Assembly: GCA_001662425.1 (NCBI GenBank)
Contig: BDDC01000035.1
Location: 1,006-65,005 of the forward strand
Direction: 5' to 3'
From: Chlamydomonas sphaeroides
Lineage: Eukaryota; Chlorophyta; Chlorophyceae; Chlamydomonadales; Chlamydomonadaceae
Length of the DNA stretch: 64,000 bases
Position numbers and translations under genes: made by a program. Below, in pieces: positions 22,938-34,929 of this stretch. Positions within the stretch are counted from its first letter, which is position 1. Every line of letters starts with the position of its first letter. A model generated the notes under the pieces. It searched no databases. It was not told where the DNA came from and saw only the letters and a list, made by a program, of their open reading frames with translations.

Positions 22938-23070
22938 CCTGGGCCCTTGCAATCGTTGCAGCAGACACTCGGGGTATGCTGGAAGGCCCGCGCGCGTGGT
23001 GGCTTGCGCACTGCGGCACGCGCCAGGCAGATGCGCTTGGGTCCTGGTTGCCCGACACCAATTGCAAGCA

Positions 23071-23146
23071 GGGTCCTGGTCGCAAGTCCTGGTCCTGCAG
23101 GGTCCTGATTGCAAGTCCTGGTCCTGCAGGGTCCTGGTTGCAAGTA
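23071..23146. repeat. 29-bp tandem repeat, about 2.6 copies
   Basis: Two full 29-base units beginning GGGTCCTG and containing GCAAGTCCTGGTCCTGCA, followed by a partial third unit. Confidence 0.9.
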
Positions 23147-23299
23147 GATTTTAGATGGTCAGGGCCTCAGTTACAAGACCTGTTGGCACATTGATGCCGG
23201 GGGTTTCTCTGGCACGGTACGTGCCGGCAGCGCGGCTTCACTATCTCCAAACAGTAATGTGGAGTGCAAAGCACTGATAGTCAGGTGTTATTAGCAGCA

Positions 23300-26200
23300 A
23301 TGCGCTTGCTGCAGCGGCACGCATGGCTGCAACGCCTGCGCCAGACGCCTGGCGCTGAGCTTCCTCACGGGAACCTCAGGATCTGCAGCTCGCTACCATT
23401 ACATGCAGAGGCAGAGGCGCGCGCGGCGAGCGGCGAAGATACTAGCACGTCAGGCGGTGATGGCGCTGCGCTGCTGCGCCGTGAGTTGCGCAAAGTTCCT
23501 GGCGGTCTGCTTGATGATATATCAACAGCTGTCTTTACATGCAGAGCTGTCGCGCAACTTTGCTCCTGCGACAATTGCCGACGCGGTGCTCACACGGCCG
23601 CTTCTCGCCACTTTGCCCGCTGCGGCTGAGATGGTGAGCATGGTTAACGTCAGGACAGGCTGCCTCTGCGCGGTGCTTCATGGGTTCTCCCCTCCGTGCC
23701 GTCCCCCTTGCAGATGGAGCGCGCTGTGCCATTTGCGCCGAGCTCGCAGCCCCTCTACGACCTCCCCACCTACCTGCACAACGCACATCCGCACGTGAGT
23801 TCTTGGTATGACGTAAGGAGTGTTCTGGGTTGTGGCACCTGTCTGCAGTTGACACCCTGAACGTCATACGTGCCTGTGACCGCAGGCTGGCGTCCAGCCC
23901 CGCAACCCCGCCTACGACTGGCGGTCGTGGGCTGCTTCAAACCTACGACGCCCCAGTCAGCAGCAGCAGCTGCCGCTGGTGGCCGCCATGGATGCGCATA
24001 TGGCGCAGCCGGCATTGCGGGAGGCAATTACTCGCATAGCCCAGCTCGTGAGCAGGGGTTGGCATGCTGCGCGGTCAGCGGAGATCACGCTTTCGCCCTT
24101 GGCGGCCCAAAAGGCTGCGCCAACGGCCAGTGCCCCGGAGGGTATCGCGTGAGCACCGCTCGCCCGGGCCAGGCCCACACGTCCTGTGTCGCCGGCGCAG
24201 GCTTGTGGACATGCAGGGCCTTTGCATATGACAGTACCACTGCGCCCGCAACCTCAGGAGCTGGCTCATTTATGGCACTGGCAGATGCACCGACAGGAGC
24301 AGCGACAGATGCCAGGCACCGGGCCGACGGAGGCCGCACCGGGCACGGGTGCGTGCCGCTGCATGACTCGGCCATGGCTCCTCGCGTGCTGTGTTGCTGC
24401 TACTGGCGGGTGCTGATGTACTTGGGTCGCAATCACATGCCACAGTTGATGCTTTTGGTGGAGGGTCGGCAGACGTGCCGCCGGAGGGCTCCGCCAAGCC
24501 CGCTCCAGGCGCGGCAGCCGGCCGCAGCACGGACGCCCCCTCCGCAGCGGCTGCCTCGACGGTTGGCGACGAGAGCGGCAGTGACGAGGACGGCGATGAC
24601 ATTTTTGCAGCCGCCGACCGGAAGGCGCGCCAGCGCACGCAAGCCGCTGAGGCACAGCAACAGCAGTCGGGGAGGCAGCGGGATGGCTCTCGAGCTGCGC
24701 CGGAGGCGGGCGTCCGGTGAGCAGCATGTTGGCACCAATGGCAAGGTTGGCGGGCCCACAGGTGCTGCGAGCCTGCATGGACCGGGGTCAGGGCTGGGAC
24801 GGCGCCATGAGCTAGGGTGTACGCAGCTGCAGCCAAGCCTCTCCCTGCCCCACTGTTGCGCCTCCGCAGCGACCCTCTGGACGCGCTCCCACCCGAGGTG
24901 CAGACGCGCGTGCGCGGGTTCCTGGTCGGCCGGTCACCAGTCAAGGACGAAGGCACTCTGGCGCGGCAGCTCGGGTAAGCGTTGTACCAGAGATGTGCGC
25001 GTATGCTCTCTTTCGGCGTTCCCGTGTCAAGCTGGATCCCAGTCCTGCACGGTTCTGCGATGTGCCACACTCTGCTGCGCGATGCCTCCTCCCGCGGTGG
25101 CCCCGTCCCGCCAACCAGTCGCCCTCGGCCCTGCACTCGCAGCATGGTGGCGGGGCCGCTTATGAAGCGGCTGCCGCCGCACCTTCGGATAGGCGCAGGC
25201 GTGCACGAGGAGGGCGAGGGCAGCGCCGCGGGGGGTGACGTGGACACGGCCGACACGGCCCGCGCTGCTAAGGCCATGGCCGCGACCGCGACCGCTGGCA
25301 CGGGGTAAGGAGGGCCTTTCAGGCCCATCTCCACGCCCTCTCGCCTGTCAGGCGCTCACGTCGCTCCTGCGGCCAGTCGTGCCAGCATGCCAGCATGTCA
25401 ATCTCACGCCCCGCCCACGCCCCCTGCCCGCAGCGCCACTGGCGGCCGCGAGCTGCCCGCGGTACGTGGGGCGAGCTGCCCGCGGCAACCCGGGCCCGGC
25501 GGCCTCTCATGTCCGCAGCCGGCGGCCGCGTGCCCTAGCCTGCGCTTGCCCACCACTGCCGCATCCTCTCTCGCCGCCCACCACTGCGCTTGCCCACCAC
25601 TGCCGCGTCTTGGCCACCTGACCCTGCGTGCCGCCGCCGGCCGACCCTTGTGCCCCAGGCCCATGCGGCGGTCGCTGCCCTGGCTGAGCAGGTGCGGCAG
25701 CACTCGCAAGCCAGCAGCGCGCAGCCCAGTTGGGCGCAGCGCTCTGGCTGCGCCTGCAGCACGCCGCGCTGCATGCAGCTGCATCGCGACTGGCCTCTCA
25801 GCTCCCTACGTCTTACGTGCGTCGTGCCGTGGCCCGCACCTGCCTGCCTGCCGGTCCGTGCAGGCGCGCCGCGGCAAGCAGCCACTGCGCCACTGGGCGG
25901 ACGTGTCTCTGCTCGACCACCAGGGCCTCGCGGCCGTCATCGCCATGCGCCGCGGAGCCGCACGGCGAGCCGCCGCCGCGGCCGGTGACGACGGCGACGC
26001 CGGGTGCGTGCCGTATGTTCAACTTTTAGGGCCGAGAAAGAGTTCCATGCCGTACGCACCGCGTCCCGGGTTGGCGACGCGCTGGTCGTGCCTAGGAAGA
26101 TAGTAGGGATGCGTTTAGATGCACCCGTATGTTGCAGGAAGGGTAATCGGCGATGGCCTGCCGTCGGCTGCTGATGACCGGCCCGATGCGCTGCCCCAAA

Positions 26201-27949
26201 ACGCAGCCTGGCGGCGGCCGTGGCGTCGCTGAGCGCCGCCTCGCGCTGCGGCGGCCCGCCCGCGACGCCTATGCTGGGGCTGCTGCTCGACTACCTGCAG
26301 CTGCGGTACCAGGACCTGTTGGTCGCGTGGTGGGTAGGCGGCAGGCCCTGTTCCAGGTTGGATGGGCAAGGTGCTACATCCGCACACGAGTTGGTGCCAA
26401 TACGTGAAGGCGTGTTCGCCGGCCACCCGTCTCGTGCCGTGGTGGTCGTCACGGCCCGGCAGCCACGGGCCCAGCACGCCTCTTAGCATCATTTGCCTTC
26501 CGTAGCAGCACATACACGTTATCCTCTGCAAGCAACCATCAGCCCCCTCCCTGCCCGGATGCTTGTGCGCTGTTGTTAGGGAGGCCGAGGCGCGGCTGCT
26601 CGATTCCACGAATCGCCTGGCGGCGGCCGCTGAGCGCGGCAGCCGCACGCTTACCGTGCAGGTGCGGCGGCTCAAGTATATGTGGCTGTTGGGGCTTATG
26701 GCCTGTGGACTCCCGTACGGTAATGGCATTGGCCGCGCCCTATGCCTAATCGCAGACGGCTGGTTCCCTGCCGCCCGCACTGGCGGAGGAGCTGTCTCGC
26801 GGCTGGGCCGAAGCCGCTGCTTCCTTCCGCCCCGACGCGTCGCTGGGCCTGACACCGGCGGCTGCGAAGCAAAGCCCCGCCCTCGCGGAAGCGCGGCAGG
26901 CGCTGGCGGCGCCTCTGGAGTGGGCCCGTGCTCGGGCGTTGCTCGAGGAGCGGATTGCGGCCAGTGCTGCGGTGGCGCAGGGCGGGCCAGCTGCCGCAGC
27001 GGTAGCCGCCGAGGCGGGCGACCTCCGCGCCGCTGCGGAGGCCATCCTCGCGCCGGTGCTGCAGGCCGCTGCTATGCGACACCGCGCGCTCGTCAGCGGT
27101 GGCGCCGCCGGTGTACTGTCCAACGGCGTCGCGCCGCCAGCAGCCTCCTCGGCAGCGGCGACGCCGCCTCGGCTCAGCGCCCCGGCGGCGGCGGTGGTGT
27201 GCTTCCGCGAGACGCTGACGCTGGACGCTACATCAGCCTTTGCAGACAGCTCACACGACCCTCGGTGAGGCACCGCACCGTTGCCACTAGCCCAAGCTTC
27301 CGCCTATGGTGGACGTCCGTGCAAGGAGCTGTGGGGCCATGATTCCGACGGCGGTCCACATGTGCACGCCCTGGCTTCTCACGTCGCGCTCGCCTGCACG
27401 CCCATCGCCGCAGTGTGACTCTGGAGTTCAACCTGGCCCGCCTCGCTGATGCGGAGCCGGCTCTGGGCGGCGCCTGGGGCGCGCGCTTCCTGGCACGCCT
27501 GCTTGGCCGGCCCGCGCTGGCAGAGGACGCGGGGGGCCGGCGCGGCGCGCGAAGTGGTGCCGTACGCAGCCGCCTGTCCGGCCGCGTACGGGCCAGCGGC
27601 GCAGCCCGCACGGCGGCGGTGGGGCGGGTGTACCCTCTCGACGTGGAGTCCAGGTGAGCGACTCAGCGCAAGGGCGTCGGCGAGGCTGCGCTTGTGGGGG
27701 CCCATGCCCGGCCCGCAATCCATGGCAAGCCGCACACATGCCCCCGTGTTATCTGCCCCACGCCACAGCTTCTGCCGCCGCACCGGCACCGCCAGCCTTA
27801 GCACGGCTCGGTACGGCAGCCGCGAGGCCAACCGCAAGCTGCTGCTGGAGCACTACGAGGCGCTGCTGCGCGCCGCCGTGGAGGCCGCCGCGCCGTCGGA
27901 GGACGGCGCCGCTAGGCGCCGGGGCCGGAGCCGGCCGGTCAGGGCGTGA
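23300..27949 (+). CDS. Unrecognised multi-exon protein
   Basis: A chain of plus-strand exons with clear donors and acceptors, but no family I can name. Readable pieces in order: MRLLQRHAWLQRLRQTPGAE (about 23300), a GTGAGT donor near 23480, QLSRNFAPATIADAVLTRPL, MERAVPFAPSSQPLYDLPTY (23714), GVQPRNPAYDWRSWAASN (23885) with a helical AHMAQPALREAITRIAQLVS, an acidic segment GDESGSDEDGDDIFAAADRK (about 24560), DPLDALPPEVQTRVRGFLVG (24871), long Ala-rich helical pieces at 25650-26030, LGLLLDYLQLRYQDLL (26275), EARLLDSTNRLAAAAERGS (26587), LPPALAEELSRGWAEAAASF (26770), SVTLEFNLARLADAEPAL (27412) and a C-terminal SREANRKLLLEHYEALLRAA ending in a basic tail at TGA 27947. It could be two adjacent genes; the exon frames between about 24150 and 25650 are the least certain. 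No signal peptide or membrane segment is evident. Confidence 0.5.
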
Positions 27950-29402
27950 GGCGCGGTTGCAAATCTGCGCTGGCGCAGCGCCGGGCAGCGTGTGTTTTGC
28001 GCGCCCGAGGCAGGAGGGCGCGCCTGTGGGTCGGATAGGACGGCATCCTGATTACCCAGGGCGCCTCGGTTTCCGGGCCTTCGGGGTCCGGCATGCTTGC
28101 CGGGCGTCAGTTTCTGGCATGTTTTCGGGCCTCGCGGTTTCCGGCATGGTTCTCTCGCTGTTTCGGTGCGGGGCCGCATGGGCTGGAGGGCCCAGGAGGC
28201 CGGGGCAGACCTGTCAAGGCAGGACGGGTTCACTGACTCCCACGCTGGTTCTACAGTGAAAAGGCAGGATGGGTACCTCCTGGGCCTGGGTAGACCCTGG
28301 TGCGGATACCCAAACGTCTACATCATAACACCAGGCCCATGGACACGTTGCTGATCGCACATGATGAGTCGAACGGCGGAATCTGCCGCAGGCCGGGACG
28401 CAAGCCCACGTGTAAGGCTATCGCGTGCATTGCCCCGGTCGCTTTCATATACTCCACTGCTCACAGCACACGGGCGCACGAACCCACCCCGACTGCAGCT
28501 GCCCGGTCCACGAATAATCGTTTCCTTTCTTGTGGCCTTGGCTTATCGAGCGTCGCGCTCTCCTCGGCGTTCGACGCGCACACCCCGTACCACGTTGCCT
28601 GGCTGGCGCCCCGCCCCCCCCCGGCCTCACGCAAGCATACACCTTCGGCCGCTATATATCGCAACAGCCGACGCCAGGTTATCCAGGCACGGCGAGGAGG
28701 GAGGTCCCGCCCTCGCTGCCAACAACTCAGCCCTTAACACCCCTTCGCTTCCGCTTGGTGCCGCCAGCTGAGGCCGCGCTCGGCCGCTTGCCGCGGCCGC
28801 CGCCCCCGGTTCCGCTCGGCCTCGCCAGGGAGCCGCTCGGCCTCTGCCCGGAGGCGGTGGCGGCGGCCCGCCGTCACAGCTCAAGCGGCCGCGCTTGCCG
28901 CGGCTGCGGCTGCTGCCGCCGCCCGGCCTCGGCCCATCGCCGCCGCCGTCGCCGCCGTCGTCGCCGCCCCCGCCGGGCGAGCAGCGCGGCAGGCGCCTCA
29001 GGCAGGCGGCCTTCCACCCGTCAACTCTCCCGACCTCAGTGACGGTTCAGGTACACCGCGACGAGTCGCTATGGCGCCCTGCACAGGCCTCGAGTGCCCA
29101 ACCGCGCACAATCGACGTCCCATGCAGCACCCCGGGCCAACACCCGCGCCGTTGTTGCGCGACTTGATGACGAGGCGCCGGTGCCGGCGGCACCCCTACA
29201 CCAGGCCTTGCCGATCAAGGACTCTTAGCTGTCCCCTCGCCACTCTAGAACCGCCGTTGCCTCAATCGCCGGCCGGCCGTTTCGTGGCACGCGGCATGAG
29301 CTGGTAGGCAGATCGATTCGCCCTTGTCGTTTGTGCCCAGGTGCGGCACAGAAAACTTGTAGATCGTGTCGACATCCTGCGCCAAGGTGCGGATCATCTC
29401 AG
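27950..29402. other. Convergent intergenic region
   Basis: Lies between the 3' ends of the unrecognised gene and the second GT90 gene. It contains copy 2 of the dispersed repeat (28660-28870) and Ala/Pro/Arg shadow frames only. A TGTAA sequence, the usual polyadenylation signal of volvocine algae, occurs near 28411, but it is too far away to assign firmly. An alternative last exon of the GT90 gene (TEMIRTLAQDVDTIYKFSV) could extend into 29245-29402. Confidence 0.5.
28660..28870 (-). repeat. Dispersed repeat, copy 2 (inverted partner at 1117-1310)
   Basis: The reverse complement shares ordered blocks with 1117-1310: GAGCGCGGCCTC, CCAAGCGGAAGCG, GGCAGCGAGGGCGGG and GCCGTGCCTGG. A few-base insertion in GAGTTGTTGGCAG distinguishes the copies. 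Confidence 0.75.
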
Positions 29403-32400
29403 TCAGTGAGCCCCTCGAGAGAGGCAGCCTGGGAGGGTAATGCTCAGAAGCAGCGTGTTGCGCAACCTAAGCCAACACGAGCCCTCTCGTCTCCGGCCCC
29501 TGCGCACCACTTCTGTCGTGGTGTTGGGAGGCGCCACCGTCCACGTCTGCACGTGATCGTGCCACTGCCACAGCATCTCATCGATGTAGCACGACAAGCC
29601 GCGGGGGGAGGAGAAGTCGTAGAAGCTGCGGGCAGTGGGCCGGCGGGTGTGAACACGGGCGGCTGGCTTCAACACTGAGTGGCCGCCATCCATGTGTACG
29701 GGCTTGCACATGAGCCCTATCGTCCAGTGCGGTGAGAGCACCACGCACAGCGTGCCGAGCGGGTAGCCCAGGCCTGGTGAGCCGCACCCCACCGGTCTGA
29801 CAGCTTCCGGGCGTGCTCCGCGAGCTTGCCCTGGTCATAGGCCGCGAGCCTACGGTACGTCGACTCAAGGTTCTCCCAGTCACCACCGACGTTGTAAATG
29901 TCCTCCCCCTCCTTGAGCACCGAAAGGGCGATGTCACGGAAGCGTGGCTGCGGCGAAAAGCAGGTGGGAGATGCCGCAGACGCACATCACGTGAACACGA
30001 TGATGGGGCTTGTGGTGCAACGTGCAAACCCCAACCGCCACAAACACACATTCCTTCTTTGACTTCGTTCTAGCTTATCATTAAACACGCCAGGGGCGCA
30101 CGACCCTACTCAAATCCCAAGCAAGCGACGTGCGACGGGGCTTACGAAGTGAGATAGGATCAATGATCCACACAGCAGCTGATACTTGAGTCGCGATGAG
30201 AAGCCGACACCATCCGCGTAGATCTGGTACTGGTATCTATGGAGGTGGGGATCCGGACAGACAGGCTTCGCAGTGATACAACGGGCGTAGCGTGCGACGC
30301 CTGACGTTGCCAGGCCGCAGCCACTCGCGGTACGGGTGACGGGGCCGGCGGGTTGCACCCATGTGCCTTCGCCTCTTCGCGTCAGGTTCATTTTCAACAC
30401 TGGACGCAGCTTGCTGCTGACAAAGGCTCTCAGCAGAGGGGCAATCCAGCCCAGGAGGCAGCTGCGGATGGCACGCAGGCCCCCTTTCCCTTTGTTCCAC
30501 CGACGCACTTGCACAGGTCCTCCGAGCTCATGTATCCTGCGGACACGCTGGGAGCCGGGGAAATGCCGCGGACGGCAGGAGCAGTCATACGCTGTTACGG
30601 TTGTCCTTGGCGGATCACTGCGACAAGGCTGCTGGGCACTACGCCTGCTTCATCACTGCCCACAGGTGCCGTACTCACTTGTGCGACCAATCGGGGTGCG
30701 GGTAGCCAGTGCGACCCCACTGGAACTCCTTGACGTCGGCAATGTCCTCCCGACTGCTAAACTGCGCGCAGGGCCGGGGCAGGCGGAGACGGGGACCGAG
30801 GCATGAGCGCAGGGACGTCTTGCAAGGAGACTATGCCAGGTGCGGGGCGGACGTCCGAGTAAGCCATACGGAACCATTCCGGACGGCCATGCGCGCGGAC
30901 GGACGCTGGAAGGCCAGGGTAGGGCGGGGCTGAGGCGGCGGGGCTGGGGCAGGTGGGGCTTACCTTGGTCACAAGGGAAATCCTCGCTGAACTCGAGTTG
31001 ACGCCCCGGTACACAAACTTGGGTATCTTGCTCGGCCAGGGATGATCTAGGCCGGCTTGATAGGTCCGCTCTCTCAGGATGTCCCATTCGCTGCCAGACC
31101 CCTTGATGACTGCCGGCGGGTTGGGGTGGGGCAGCAGAGGGGCGCCAACACGTCAGCAAGCCTCGTGTCCCCATAGGCCCGCGCGCCATCCCCGCTCTGC
31201 ATCCATCCTCTCCAGCCTCACAGTTGAAGTCCAGGTACCCGTGATCTGCAGGGGGCACAAGCAGAGGGCAACGAGAGGGCGGGGCGTCACGCATGTTTGA
31301 CACCCTTTTACTGTATGTGCCCCTTCGCCATGCGGGGCCCATCAGGGTCGTGCAGGTCCGTACTGCTTCGCCCCTCCTGCGCTGCTCCTTGGGCCCATAG
31401 GCGTTCGCGCCCCCCCACTACCTCGCCCGCATGCCATCTCGCACCTGGGTACAGGAAGCGCCCAACTTGGTCTTTGTTGTTGGTCTCGGCACACCAGCCC
31501 CACCGGGTTGCGCCCGCACCCTTGTCGTCAACGTGAATCGAAAACTCCACTGCAGGCGTGAGGGAAGTGGCAGGTGGCAGTGTAAGCAGGCGAAAGCCTC
31601 GGCGGTGGGTGTCTTCGTTGGGAGCGGCGTCAGTACAGTCGAGCGACTGAAACCATGGGTTACGCTACCTAGGTAAGCAGTCACAAGCCTTCACGGATGT
31701 GGTGAGAGCGCCCCGTCGGCTTACAGGCAGGTTGCGGTACCGCGGCTTGGCCTAACAAGACTGACAAACACATGCGTGCCTGTGCCCCGCCGTCCCTACT
31801 GTTTGGTATCCGTTGTCCAAGGCCGGCCATCGCAGCCACCGCTCGATACAGCATCAGCAGAGAGTGCCGCAGTCGCGGCTCACTGGAGTCCCTCGCTCGG
31901 ACCAGGTACACCTGCGGTCGAGGCGTTTGCGTGTCTGCCTTCCATCACGACCCGCGCTGTATTTATAATCCAGGCTGGGGCGGGGCCCAATTATCGAGAC
32001 ACCCAGCATACGCGCGGCCCGTCATGAGGACCCCACCTTCCCGTGATAGACCTGTCCGTGATGAGGGGCCCCGGCAAGGAAGGGCAGCAGGTGAGGGGTG
32101 GGAACACGCGTGCGCAACAAGAAGCACACGCCAGACCGCTGCCTCACGAAACCGTGTTGCGGCTGACTCGCAAAAGAACTACCACTCGGCTCGTGCGCGC
32201 GCGCACCTTGACCCAAAAGCAATTGTCTGTACGCCCAGAGCCAGCGGCACAAGTCTGCGCCTGTGGATGCATTATAGCAGCCGCGGGAAAAAGCATCTCA
32301 GGGAACAGTCGAAATTGTCAGCGTGCGTGGTTCATCGTTGGTCCATGCCGCCACCGCCTCGATGCATGCATGTGGTTGCGCATGTATGCATGTATGCATC

Positions 32401-33133
32401 GGCAACATGTCGCGATGATGATATGTCGCGATGGTAAGAAGTGCTGCTTACGCTCCAGTCTGCCCCACACTGCATTAATGCGCTGCTGGAGCCGAAGCCC
32501 GGCCGGAGCCCGGCGCTTACACTACACGACTCGTCCCCAGGTCCCACTAGGTCCCACCTCCTCCAAAAACAAGGCATGCGGCATGCCTCCTTTCGCTGCC
32601 CAATATTGCGCCGCTGCACGCAGCGGCGCAAACCTGGCAAGGGGGAGGACGGGCGGGAGAAGTAGGTTGGGCTAGTTGGGCCAGGTACGGAATTAGGAGA
32701 GCATGCAGGGCGAGGCAGTGGCACGGATTTATCCCGATCAGCTACCATCCCTTTGACTACTGCGACATGTATGTCAATTGATGCATTCGGCTTACCACTC
32801 GTCATATCTGCCGCAGCGAAATTGAAAGAGGGCGTAGTCGTCCAGCCCGCTGCTTCGAGTTGCACCTGGAAATGCGCTAGTTGTGTTTGTGAGCTTGTAT
32901 TCTGCGGAGATTTCCGAGGCGACGAGGGAGTGCGTTATGTTACGTGCCAGCAGCAGGAACGATGTAACGTGCCATGCGAGGCCATCCGTTGCGCCGGTTG
33001 AATACACTGTGCATGCCAGACCTTCAGCTGAAGCAGGAGCTGCTGCCATGAGAGTCAGCACGATGACTAGGGGCAGCCCCCTTGTGGTGCAGAAACGTCG
33101 TCGTTCACCATTGCACCTCGTCCAGACCCGCAT
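29403..33133 (-). CDS. Glycosyltransferase family 90 (CAP10/Rumi-like), copy 2
   Basis: Second GT90 gene, predicted to act in the ER/Golgi lumen. The Met at 33133 is chosen because a signal peptide follows directly (GLPLVIVLTLMAAAPASAEG); a longer upstream Met at 33220 would bury it. Exon 1 ends in a GTAAGCC donor near 32785. One or two exons between there and 31915 were not resolved. Clear later exons are RARDSSEPRLRHSLLMLYRA (about 31910-31800), VEFSIHVDDKGAGATRWGWC (31550), DHGYLDFNCEAGE (31240), SEWDILRERTYQAGLDHPWP then IPKFVYRGVNSS (31110-30965), DVKEFQWGRTGYPHPDWSHK (30740-30680), YQYQIYADGVGFSSRLKYQL then LCGSLILSHF (30235-30145), EDIYNVGGDWENLESTYRRL (about 29920-29850) and RGLSCYIDEMLWQWHDHVQT (29600). 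The block order matches copies 1 and 3. The usual FWRG is FVYRG here. The end is taken at the TGA at 29403; an extra 3' exon to 29245 is possible. Confidence 0.8.
30050..30078 (+). repeat. Solo copy of the nested element's 29-bp end
   Basis: ATTCCTTCTTTGACTTCGTT then CTAGCTTAT differs at two positions from the end of the element copy at 35567-35595 and matches the copy at 35843 closely. It lies in an intron of the second GT90 gene. Similarity stops on both sides, so it may be a truncated insertion. Confidence 0.6.
32606..32631. other. Perfect 11-bp hairpin
   Basis: TTGCGCCGCTG, loop CACG, CAGCGGCGCAA. It lies in an unresolved intron region of the second GT90 gene. Function unknown. Confidence 0.85.
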
Positions 33134-33778
33134 TGCGAGGCGTTGTGTAGCTTCTGGCTGCCAAGCAGTGGCTTTTAGCAAGCCGAGCGAAGCAGCAGGT
33201 TGTGCACGCGGCTGCCTCACGCTAGGTTTGACAAACCTCGCTCTAAACAGGGCGGCTTCTAATGCACGCCCTGACTGCTGTTGCCTGAAATATGCGGTAC
33301 AGTATGTAAGAATTGCTTCGGGTCTTGCTGGTTTGTGGAGTTGCGAAGCAGTGCGTCAGCAGCAGCGGGCGACAACGGGCATAAGCTCTCAGTATTATAG
33401 TTGATGCACGGGTTTGAAGGGAGTTGTTTGCTTAACACTTGATACAACTGTGCTGGCGAAGGTTTTCAGGGAGCATGGAGGGCTGCTGGACTGTCAATAT
33501 TACTGTATTTTCCCTGTGATGCACTCCAAACGCTCAGCGCTCAATACGTAAGTTTGGGCTCACGACTCATGTGCAACGAACTGAGCGTAAATAAAGAAGG
33601 TCCGGTGTGCCTCGCGCGCGGCGGGAAGCAAGGCGGATGAAGGTTCGTTTATGATATGCACCTGCACCGATTAATACAACGCATAATGGCAAGTAACTTG
33701 CGGCCGCGTGCTGTCTTGCCCGCTGCTCGGGGGAGCATAAACCATCCCTGCCTCTTTCGTTACAGCAGAAGCCCCACC

Positions 33779-33964
33779 CTACCAGCCAGCAGCATCGAGG
33801 TGGCGCAAGTATGCCTCCAGGTATAGTCTCAGGCCTCGTGACGGTAAAACGAATTCCACAAGCTGAAGGGTCGCGTCGCGAGGCTCTTTCGCTTGTTCGT
33901 TCGTCAAACCATGGATTCGTTTTGCATGGTTTATAAATGCATCATACATATCGCATATATGCAT
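33779..33964 (-). CDS. Small open frame, unknown, possibly a terminal exon
   Basis: Sixty-one codons with a balanced composition unusual for this region: FINHAKRIHGLTNEQAKEPR, then LVEFVLPSRGLRLYLEAYLR and a stop. It has no recognised family. The preceding frame on the same strand (ISQSLDRRFEALEGDISYIT, about 34110-34050) could be another exon. It may be a gene remnant or transposon piece. Confidence 0.25.
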   Translation of the reverse strand: MHICDMYDAFINHAKRIHGLTNEQAKEPRDATLQLVEFVLPSRGLRLYLEAYLRHLDAAGW

Positions 33965-34017
33965 CGCAACATGTAGAGCAGCAGCTGGTCATCGCAACAT
34001 GTAGAGCAGCAGCTGGT
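33962..34017. repeat. 28-bp exact tandem duplication
   Basis: Two identical units beginning CATCGCAACATGTAGAGCAG, head to tail. Confidence 0.95.
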
Positions 34018-34929
34018 CATGTTATATGCACCGCCGGTTATATATGAGATATCCCCCTCCAACGCTTCGAAGCGACGATCGAGTGACTGACTTATCCGCT
34101 GGGAAAGTCGCCGGCTCGCAGAAACTGTTTGCTTTGGCGTATGTGGTCCCGTCCGGCTGTATGTGACGGGAACGCTGTGACGTACGGGAACAGGTGTGAC
34201 CGCGGCCGGGAGTCTTTCTAGCTGATTATTTGTGTGTGTAGCGCAAGCATGCATGCTTGCAGCGGTTTGAGCGGCGCGGCGGGGACCGTACCCGTTTACG
34301 GGCGCAATGCCAGCCACCCGCCGCGGTACAAGTCTCGCGACTGAGCGCCAATCGCCCTCTCTCTGCCACTGCTAGTGCTTGTAGCCTGTACCCTTTGAGC
34401 CTAGCTTAGCGGCGAGCACCTCCACGGACCCGGAGGCAGGTGTCGTCAGCAGAGATCAGGGGGGATCTCCCCCCTGGCAGAGATTATTGTTATCGCTTCA
34501 GTGGGAGAGGCAGGGCAGGGGCAGGGCCAAACGTTGCACCGGCGCAGCGAGGGCAAGATCTATCTGCGGCTTTGGGGTGCGGTCTGGGACTGTGTTGCCG
34601 CTGGCGCCCATTCGTCGCAGCCTAGGAATGGGCCAGCGCTCGCCTTGCGAGGACGTCGCTGCTGTAGTCGCTGCGCGGCTTGGAGCATGAGCCCTAGCAT
34701 GGGCGCCCGTCCGCGCGCGTGGCGTGAGCTGACTGCTGCAATGCTCTCGATGTTTAGCTATAGCGTGGTTGCAAGTGAGGGCTTTAAGGTTCGGGGTCCG
34801 CCGCCAGCAAGCGTTCTATACATAATCCATCGCCCAGGCGCACTCCTGCTGGCTGCAGCATCGTCGCATCGGCGCGGTTGCTTGCCACGCAGTACGCCGA
34901 TGACTGCATGCGAGCGGCGCACCGCATGA

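Larger units (their letters stand above)
22002..23299. other. Repeat-bearing intergenic region
   Basis: No supported gene. It contains three repeat features listed separately: a four-copy tandem repeat, the partner of the 17-kb dispersed repeat, and a 29-base tandem repeat. Confidence 0.6.
33134..34839. other. Gene-poor, AT-richer region
   Basis: Upstream of the second GT90 gene (on its strand), so its proximal part should be promoter and 5' leader. Base composition is less GC-rich than the gene regions. It contains a tandem duplication, a short unexplained frame and an 8-bp-stem hairpin at about 34459-34478 (CAGGGGGG/CCCCCCTG). The right end may be eroded LINE sequence. Confidence 0.5.
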
